From NCBI GenBank assembly GCA_022821965.1, contig JAJECN010000058.1:1-64000 (forward strand): 64,000 bases of DNA, read 5' to 3'. Positions 58,512-64,000 of this stretch are shown here, in pieces. Each line of letters starts with the position of its first letter. Positions within the stretch are counted from its first letter, which is position 1. This DNA is from Candidatus Poribacteria bacterium (GTDB lineage Bacteria; Poribacteria; WGA-4E; WGA-3G). The notes under the pieces are model-generated. The model was not told where the DNA came from. It searched no databases and saw only the letters and a program-made list of their open reading frames with translations. The position numbers and the translations under genes are program-made.

Positions 58512-60944
58512 ATGCAAATTAGAACACGACCCATCTCTCGGCGCAGCTTGCGAGTCAAAACTTACTTTAGAAATATTTTAGGCATTCTGTTAATCAACTT
58601 CGCCTTCATATTTTTCAATGGTAGTGGCGAGGTAACCTCGCCCCTACATGCGATTGCACACGAATCTCGCTCATCCCCTCATGCGGACTATTTCGATTAT
58701 ATCACACTTTTCTCTCAGGGAAGAATCACCCGTTTCACAGAGATGCCGATTCGGGTGTACATCTCGCCTGTTTTAAGGGAGAGTCCGTATCTACCAGAAA
58801 TCCGATACGCCATGCAGACATGGCAAACCGCCAGTGATGGCGCTGTTCGTTTTGAAGAAACTGAGACCCCTCAGAACGCAAACATCCGCGTCAGTTGGGG
58901 TTACACCGGTCTTCTCACCGATTTTCAAGACACCAGACTCGGCAGTGCAGAACTCACGCGCCTCAAAGAGACGACACAAACGGTTGGGCAAAATCAGCCT
59001 GTCTCCGCTTCCACACGCCCTTTCACAGTCGAGGTAATCCTCATGTTAGAAGGCGATGCAACTATCGGTGAACTATCGCAGGAAGAGATGCGCACTGTGT
59101 GTCTCCATGAGTTCGGACACGCAATCGGGTTATGGGGTCATAGCCCACACCCAGGGGACATCAGCTACTCGACAGCAATAGCACAACAGCCCTCCGCACG
59201 CGATATAGTCACTTTACGGAAACTTTATAGCACACCGCTTGATACACCACAACATGACATTGCCATAAATAAGTTAAAAGCTGAGATCGAAGAGAAACCC
59301 CACGCCGACGTAAAAAAACATCTCCGCTCACACTACCTCCTTGGAACCGTCTATTTCGACAAAGGTGATACAGCGTCAGCAATAGCGAGCTTCCAGACTT
59401 GCAGACATCTTGATACCAAGTTTCAACCCGCAGTAGAGAAGCTGATTCAAGCCTACCATGAAATAGGTGAAACCCACGAGGCAATCGCTCTCCTTGAGAA
59501 ACGCGTCATTCAAAAATCGTCTCCAGCGGATTACAACACACTCGGTATCTTCTATTACGAGAAAAAGGATGTCGAGAAGGCGATACAGGCGTTTGAAAAA
59601 GCACTCCACATCGCCCCCTATCACAAAGCTGCGCGGCGAAATCTACATCAACTCCTCCGAGCAAAGGGATTTAGAGCCTTAGCATCAAAAGACTTTGAGA
59701 CTGCTACCACCACCTTTGAAAGGGTGCTGCAGATGGAGCCTCTCGATGCTCCCACATACCAACTCATGGGCAACGGATATGCCCAAGTTGAGCAGTTTGA
59801 AAAGGCGATCAACTACTACCAGAAAGCAATCGATCTTAATCCTGTTGATGCGTTGACACAACAAAACCTCGCACAATGCTATAATAACTACGGCGTAGCC
59901 CTACGAAATCGTGAGAAATGGGACGAGGCGATTGATGCCTATCGTAACGCTTTGCGGTTGATGCCTACGCTTCACATCGCCCGAACAAACCTGAGTGATG
60001 CGTTCACCCGAAAGGCGAACGCGCATAACGAAGCAGGCGAACTCGACGAAGCCGTGGAGGCGTATCTCGAACTACAGAAACTCCACCCAGACGAAATGCG
60101 CATCCGTAATCTGCTTGGCGAGTTATATCTCAAAAAAGGCGACTATGCCAACGCGCTGTCGGCATTTCAGCACGTTTACAACGTCAATCCGAACGCTGAT
60201 CACGCTTTGCATAATCTTATCGCTGCGTATCACCATTATGCGCGAAGCCTCAGCGATACGGAAGACTACACGACAGCGATCCAGCTGCTTGTGGAGGCAC
60301 TTCGACTCGCGCCGACCGATCTGAATCTACGTTTGAGTCTCGCGAACGCCTATCAGGGTGCTGGAGACTATGAACGTGCTGCTGTCGAAGTGTCCCGTAT
60401 TTTGGCACAAGAACCGGAAAATAGACAGGCTAAAGAAGAACAGATTAACTTGCAAATCCGACGCGGGAATGCGCTTATGCGGCAACGACAATACGCCGCC
60501 GCGCTCGCCGAATTCGAGGCAATCCCTGAATCCAAGCGCGACATTGAAATCTATAACACTATTGGTTATCTCTACCTCGTGGAAGGTGAACACGCGGAAG
60601 CCTTTGTTGGTTTTGAAACCGTCCTCCAGAAAGACCCGATTAATATGCCTGCCTTTCGGAATCTGTTGTCGTTAGAATCGCAGTTGATCCGCAAACGCGG
60701 AAATAAAATGAGAGAGAAAACCCTCGTCAAGGTTCGATGCCTTCTCGCTATCTCCTTGATGCATCGGAAACAACCGACCGCCGCTGTCGAAAAATATCAA
60801 CTCGCGCTGAAATCAAAATCCGAAGAGATGGACACGCTCCTCATTGAAACCGGCAGACGACTCGCCAATCGGTTCCAGCAACACGGCGATACCGAAAACC
60901 GTGAGATGATCCTCGATTGGGTTGAAGAACGTAGAGGCAACTGA
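58512..60944 (+). CDS. Matrixin-like metalloprotease with TPR tail
   Basis: 810 residues. Hydrophobic N-terminal segment (NILGILLINFAFIFF, about 22-36), then a metzincin-type zinc motif HEFGHAIGLWGHSPHPGD (HExxHxxGxxxH) around residue 199, which fits the matrixin family. The remaining 550 residues are TPR repeats (DYNTLGIFYYEKKDVEKAIQ, AYRNALRLMPTLHIARTNL and more) that probably bind the protease targets. A short palindromic repeat is translated within the start (see 58621-58647). It lies 21 bases behind the ion-channel gene and may be part of the same transcript. Confidence 0.88.
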   Translation: MQIRTRPISRRSLRVKTYFRNILGILLINFAFIFFNGSGEVTSPLHAIAHESRSSPHADYFDYITLFSQGRITRFTEMPIRVYISPVLRESPYLPEIRYAMQTWQTASDGAVRFEETETPQNANIRVSWGYTGLLTDFQDTRLGSAELTRLKETTQTVGQNQPVSASTRPFTVEVILMLEGDATIGELSQEEMRTVCLHEFGHAIGLWGHSPHPGDISYSTAIAQQPSARDIVTLRKLYSTPLDTPQHDIAINKLKAEIEEKPHADVKKHLRSHYLLGTVYFDKGDTASAIASFQTCRHLDTKFQPAVEKLIQAYHEIGETHEAIALLEKRVIQKSSPADYNTLGIFYYEKKDVEKAIQAFEKALHIAPYHKAARRNLHQLLRAKGFRALASKDFETATTTFERVLQMEPLDAPTYQLMGNGYAQVEQFEKAINYYQKAIDLNPVDALTQQNLAQCYNNYGVALRNREKWDEAIDAYRNALRLMPTLHIARTNLSDAFTRKANAHNEAGELDEAVEAYLELQKLHPDEMRIRNLLGELYLKKGDYANALSAFQHVYNVNPNADHALHNLIAAYHHYARSLSDTEDYTTAIQLLVEALRLAPTDLNLRLSLANAYQGAGDYERAAVEVSRILAQEPENRQAKEEQINLQIRRGNALMRQRQYAAALAEFEAIPESKRDIEIYNTIGYLYLVEGEHAEAFVGFETVLQKDPINMPAFRNLLSLESQLIRKRGNKMREKTLVKVRCLLAISLMHRKQPTAAVEKYQLALKSKSEEMDTLLIETGRRLANRFQQHGDTENREMILDWVEERRGN
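58621..58647. repeat. Palindromic repeat embedded in coding sequence
   Basis: GTAG-T-GGCGAGGT-A-ACCTCGCC-C-CTAC: two nested arms, with a single mismatched position (58625/58643). In frame it encodes GSGEVTSPL, just behind the hydrophobic signal of the matrixin gene. Confidence 0.65.
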
Positions 60945-60989
60945 TTTTAGCGTCTCAAAACCTTCTCTTGCTCACGTTAAAAAAAGAAA

Positions 60990-61011
60990 GGTCGGGCAGA
61001 TATGCCCGACC
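60990..61011 (-). terminator. Terminator shared by converging genes
   Basis: GGTCGGGCA (60990-60998), loop GATA, TGCCCGACC (61003-61011): a perfect 9-bp stem. On the minus strand it is followed by CTTTCTTTTTTTAAC, so it should stop the Spy-like gene transcript. The plus side has no T-run. Confidence 0.75.
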
Positions 61012-61044
61012 CCAAGGTATATTCGCGGTTCTTCCGTCCGACGA

Positions 61045-61581
61045 CTAATTACGACCGCCACCACCGCCACCACGACGGTTGCCGCGTTCACCACCACGCC
61101 AACGATTCTCGCGTTGCTGCTGTTCCATCTGACGTTTCTTCGTTAATTCGTTGAGTTTTTTCATCTGCTCTTCCGTCAAAACCTTTTTGAGACTCGTTTG
61201 GAACTCCTTGCCTACGGTTGTGGCAAATTCCCGCATCCCCGCCATAGCTGTCCGCATATCACCGGATGCCCGTACCTCTTTCATCTTTGCGGTAAACTTA
61301 TCGCGAGCTGTTTGATAGACAGGACGCGCTTTTATGAGTGTCTCATCGTCCACTTGTATAGCAAACGTCAGGTCTATCCAAGAATTGTCAACGAAAGAGG
61401 CGAGGTTCATCATTCCCATACCACCCCTGTTGCCTCGATCACCGCCCTGACGATTTCCACGTTGACCTTGTTCGCTCCGATCTGGACGTTGTGCCGACGT
61501 TGCATGTTCAAAAACAAATACACCCACGATTGCGATAACTGCGATTGCGCCGATTGCAAAAAATTTCTGCTTCATTTTCAT
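61045..61581 (-). CDS. Small periplasmic Spy/CpxP-like protein with Gly/Arg-rich ends
   Basis: 178 residues. N-terminal signal anchor (FFAIGAIAVIAIVGVFVFEH), then a basic low-complexity region (GQRGNRQGGDRGNRGG). The central 90 residues are helical, with LTEEQMKKLNEL, which is the CpxP/Spy-type phrase found in many small periplasmic chaperones and metal sensors. The C-terminus (RWRGGERGNRRGG and a run of glycines) repeats the RG-rich character. The RG-rich tails make it unusual for this family and might bind RNA or polyanions; that is speculation. Confidence 0.75.
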   Translation of the reverse strand: MKMKQKFFAIGAIAVIAIVGVFVFEHATSAQRPDRSEQGQRGNRQGGDRGNRGGMGMMNLASFVDNSWIDLTFAIQVDDETLIKARPVYQTARDKFTAKMKEVRASGDMRTAMAGMREFATTVGKEFQTSLKKVLTEEQMKKLNELTKKRQMEQQQRENRWRGGERGNRRGGGGGGRN

Positions 61582-61795
61582 TTCTCCTATAAAAATTTTG
61601 GTTGTGTGAACATCTCCAACACTTTTTGAAAGACGCTCACAATTTGGTTTTGCCTCTTTAGTAAGATGTGTTCAGAAAAGGTTCGTTTTTTCTTTTTATT
61701 CACTAAAGGATGGAAATAAATATTTCAGAAGAGAATCGGGATTCGGAGATCAACTACAAGGAAATAGAACGTCTTTGACCCAAAGCTTTCGCCCT

Positions 61796-61825
61796 TTGAC
61801 ATCCACCAAATCTATATGTTATAAT
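61796..61825 (+). promoter_or_regulatory. Sigma-70 promoter for murB
   Basis: TTGACA (61796-61801), 18-base spacer, TATAAT (61820-61825), 22 bases before the ATG. Both hexamers match the consensus exactly. Confidence 0.7.
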
Positions 61826-61846
61826 AAAGAGAAAGGGAGAGGCAGC

Positions 61847-62767
61847 ATGGATTGGAAAAACGCACTATCGGAAATCATAACACACCCCAACTCACGGCTC
61901 CGGTTTAAGGAACCCCTCGCAAAACACACTTATTTCGGTATCGGTGGTGAAGCGACCGCTTACATCGAAATTAGTACCATAGCCGAACTATCAGCATTGG
62001 CACGTTTTCACCGGCAATGGGACATTCCAATTGCGATTATTGGACGCGGGTCAAATCTACTCGTGAGCGATACCGGCTTCAACGGTATCAGCGTCAGGTT
62101 AATCGGTGAGTTAGCGAAATCAGAGGTTGATGGTAATACTGTCTCAGTCGGTGCGGGACTTTCACTGCCGCGTCTCTCAAAAACGATGTCACGACAGGGC
62201 TTGAGCGGTGTGGAATTTGCGCTTGGTATTCCCGGCTCCGTCGGCGGTGCCTTGATTATGAACGCCGGTGCATGGGGAAGCAGTTTCGGAGATGTCATCA
62301 CAAACGTCACAGTTATGGACGATACCGGTGAACTCGTCAACCTATCTCACGCCGAGGCAGCGTTTGAGTATCGACACAGCGGTTTAGATACCTATTTCTG
62401 TGTTACCGGTGCAACGCTCGAACTTGAATCGGGAGATGCTGAGACAATCACAGCGCGGATGCAAGCGTTCTATAAGCAGAAAGTCGAGACGCAACCTTTC
62501 GCCGAAGAAAATGCTGGGTGTATGTTCAAAAACCCACCCGGTGACTCCGCAGGACGGTTGATTGACATCAGCGGGTTGAAAGGTTATCGCATCGGTGGCG
62601 CAGAAGTATCCACGGTGCACGGGAATTTTATTCTCAACATCGACAATGCAACAGCGACAGATGTGTTGAACTTAGTCACGCATATCCAACAGCAGGTGCG
62701 TGAAAAGACCGGCATCTCGCTCCAGACAGAAGTCAAACGATTAGGGTTTGATGCTAAGGTCGAATAA
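61847..62767 (+). CDS. murB: UDP-N-acetylenolpyruvoylglucosamine reductase MurB
   Basis: 306 residues from the ATG at 61847 (GGGAGAGG upstream). It converts UDP-GlcNAc-enolpyruvate to UDP-MurNAc with NADPH and FAD. FAD-site landmarks: IAIIGRGSNLLVSDTGF and LGIPGSVGGALIMNAGAWG. Catalytic serine and partners: FAEENAGCMFKNPPGDSAGR, LIDISGLKGYRIGGAEVS, YRHSGL and the terminal QTEVKRLG with the glutamate. It stands alone, far from a dcw-type cell-wall cluster, with its own promoter. It overlaps the convergent dehydratase gene by 14 bases. Confidence 0.96.
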   Translation: MDWKNALSEIITHPNSRLRFKEPLAKHTYFGIGGEATAYIEISTIAELSALARFHRQWDIPIAIIGRGSNLLVSDTGFNGISVRLIGELAKSEVDGNTVSVGAGLSLPRLSKTMSRQGLSGVEFALGIPGSVGGALIMNAGAWGSSFGDVITNVTVMDDTGELVNLSHAEAAFEYRHSGLDTYFCVTGATLELESGDAETITARMQAFYKQKVETQPFAEENAGCMFKNPPGDSAGRLIDISGLKGYRIGGAEVSTVHGNFILNIDNATATDVLNLVTHIQQQVREKTGISLQTEVKRLGFDAKVE

Positions 62768-63947
62768 CCGTTCCATCCATCCGACGTACCGGTGCCCAAC
62801 TGCCGTTGAGTGGGTCTTCCGGGAATGGGAATCGCGCCGCGAGTTCCTCGTCTAAATCAATACCGAGTCCCGGTGCCTCATTTACCCAAAAACAGCCATC
62901 TCGAATTTCAGGACAACCGGGAAAGACCTCTTTGGTATTCTCACCGAAGACGTGCTGCTCCTGAATACCGAAGTTATAGCACGCCAAATCCAGTGCGACA
63001 TTCGCCGCATGCCCGACTGGAGAGACATCGCCTGGTCCGTGCCATGCGGTGCGTACGCCGAAGAATTCACAGAACGCAGCAAGTTTACGTGCCGGACTGA
63101 TACCACCAATCTGTGAGATATGCACCCGGATAAAATCGATAAGTCGATCCTTGATGAGGTGGACGTACTCATTCGGATTATTGAACAATTCACCCATCGC
63201 AATCGGGATACTCGTCTGCTGGCGCATCAGTTGGAAATAGTCAACATCCTCTGGAGCAAACGGGTCTTCAAGAAAAAAGAGGTTATACGGCTCCAATCCT
63301 TTAGCAAGATTAATTGCTTGGATAGGTGGGATCCGCTCATGCACATCGTGGAGGAGTTCCACCTCATCGCCGAGGTGTGTCCGCAAATGATCGAAGAGTT
63401 TGATGATGGTATTGACATAAGGGGTCGGTTCAAAGGCAGGTGAACTCCGCTTTCCACCGCCTGCGCCGTAAGTTGAATAGCCGGGTATTGCCACTTGTGC
63501 GCGGACATAGCGATAGCCTTGCTCCATATAAGCGCGGATGCTCTCCTCTACCTCCTCAAAGGTGCCGCCGCCTGCATGTGCATAAAGCGTTGCAGCCTCA
63601 CGACATTTACCGCCGAGCAGTTGATAGACAGGCATGTTGGCACGCTTGCCCATGATGTCCCACAAGGCGATGTCTACACCGCTGAGCGCATTGTTTAAGA
63701 CGGGTCCATTTCGCCAATAGGAACTGACAAAACTGGTCTGGAAGATGTCCTCTATATTCGCTGGATCTTTCCCAATGAGGAAGGGCTTGAGATATTCATC
63801 GACTGCTGTCGCCACGGCAAGTGGACGCTGTGTAAACGTCGCACAACCGATGCCGTATAAGCCAGGTTCACTCGTTTCAATTTTAACAACAACGAGTCGG
63901 GTGCCATTCGGTGCTGTCAGAATCGTTTTTACATCAGTAATTTTCAT
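62754..63947 (-). CDS. Enolase-superfamily dehydratase, mannonate dehydratase (ManD/RspA)-like
   Basis: 397 residues. Metal ligands follow the ManD pattern: D in LLHDVHERIPP, E in FFLEDPFAPED, E in IPIAMGELFNNP and the catalytic His in WHGPGDVSPV. Also ALSGVDIALWDIMGKRANMP and LLGGKCREAATLYAHAGGG in the capping/barrel start. The HDVH pair and GELFN distinguish the group from galactonate dehydratases. ManD removes water from D-mannonate or gluconate, though many RspA relatives have weak or unknown activity. Start ATG lies behind a leader repeat at the window edge. Confidence 0.9.
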   Translation of the reverse strand: MKITDVKTILTAPNGTRLVVVKIETSEPGLYGIGCATFTQRPLAVATAVDEYLKPFLIGKDPANIEDIFQTSFVSSYWRNGPVLNNALSGVDIALWDIMGKRANMPVYQLLGGKCREAATLYAHAGGGTFEEVEESIRAYMEQGYRYVRAQVAIPGYSTYGAGGGKRSSPAFEPTPYVNTIIKLFDHLRTHLGDEVELLHDVHERIPPIQAINLAKGLEPYNLFFLEDPFAPEDVDYFQLMRQQTSIPIAMGELFNNPNEYVHLIKDRLIDFIRVHISQIGGISPARKLAAFCEFFGVRTAWHGPGDVSPVGHAANVALDLACYNFGIQEQHVFGENTKEVFPGCPEIRDGCFWVNEAPGLGIDLDEELAARFPFPEDPLNGSWAPVRRMDGTVIRP

Positions 63948-63972
63948 GTTTTTAATTTTCCTTGCGGTTAAA
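63948..63972 (-). promoter_or_regulatory. Leader repeat before the dehydratase gene
   Basis: On the minus strand: TTAACCGCAAGGAAAATTAA, AAAC, then ATG. The block matches the acetamidase and PCP_red leaders nearly base for base. Confidence 0.6.
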
Positions 63973-64000
63973 TAGCATGCGATTGCTAATAGATGTGCGT

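Noticed and set aside
1-64000. tRNA, rRNA or CRISPR loci
   Set aside because: I looked through the gaps for cloverleaf-like arms, long conserved rRNA blocks and regularly spaced repeats and saw none; a covariance-model scan would settle it.

Overview
The window is a dense bacterial chromosome segment with no tRNA, rRNA or CRISPR array that I could find. The gene content points to an uncultured lineage near the Planctomycetes, most likely Candidatus Poribacteria. The evidence is: four phytanoyl-CoA dioxygenase family genes in two tandem pairs; a planctomycete-type cytochrome c/DUF1549/DUF1553 gene followed by DUF1501; three Gfo/Idh/MocA oxidoreductases; two giant paralogous WD40 genes; and abundant short palindromic intergenic repeats. 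The taxonomic call is inference from gene content, not from a marker gene.

Layout. 1-12.1 kb (minus strand): small zinc-ribbon/HEAT and PCP_red-like proteins, a PhyH pair, a radical SAM-SPASM-PCP_red protein, a TPR gene overlapped by a PIN gene, transporters, a Gfo/Idh/MocA enzyme, a YafK-like protein, and the overlapping chain rsmI - hydroxyacyl-CoA dehydrogenase - VTT membrane protein. 12.2-18 kb: an outer-membrane protein, an HtrA-like protease, an acetamidase/formamidase, a STAS-like (DUF4325)+PIN pair and an SDR. 18-25.4 kb: a complete oligopeptide ABC transporter operon (D, F, A, B, C order) carrying a fused nucleotidyltransferase-HEPN gene squeezed between ATPase F and the binding protein. 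25.6-31 kb: ECF sigma/anti-sigma pair, HEAT protein, M24 peptidase with an AstE/AspA-like protein, rpiA. 31-35 kb: a beta-barrel protein facing a four-gene chain with overlapping stop/start codons (AAA ATPase, Toprim-like nuclease, RNHCP protein, OmpA-like protein). 35-44.8 kb: WD40 pair, M20 peptidase, cupin, AONS/KBL-type PLP enzyme, TIM-barrel isomerase and an orphan TnpB. 45-64 kb (mostly plus strand): second PhyH pair, Gfo/Idh/MocA enzymes, an anchored methyltransferase, the PSCyt/DUF1501 pair, an AAA ATPase followed by a pentapeptide-repeat ion channel, a matrixin-TPR protein, a Spy-like protein, murB and a ManD-like dehydratase.

How the genes may work together. Most of the segment looks like scavenging metabolism (oxidation, peptide and sugar-acid use) plus envelope functions. 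Interleaved with it are several compact modules with toxin-antitoxin or anti-phage architecture: PIN+TPR, STAS-like+PIN, MNT-HEPN fusion, AAA+Toprim(+RNHCP+OmpA), AAA+ion channel, and TnpB. The best candidates for something undescribed are the AAA-Toprim-RNHCP-OmpA chain, the AAA/ion-channel pair, and the MNT-HEPN fusion inside the opp operon.

A second theme is repeats. One repeat family sits directly in front of start codons and supplies the ribosome-binding region of several unrelated genes. A copy of it is also read in frame as the N-terminus of the AONS/KBL gene. Other families are palindromic, MITE-like elements in intergenic gaps.
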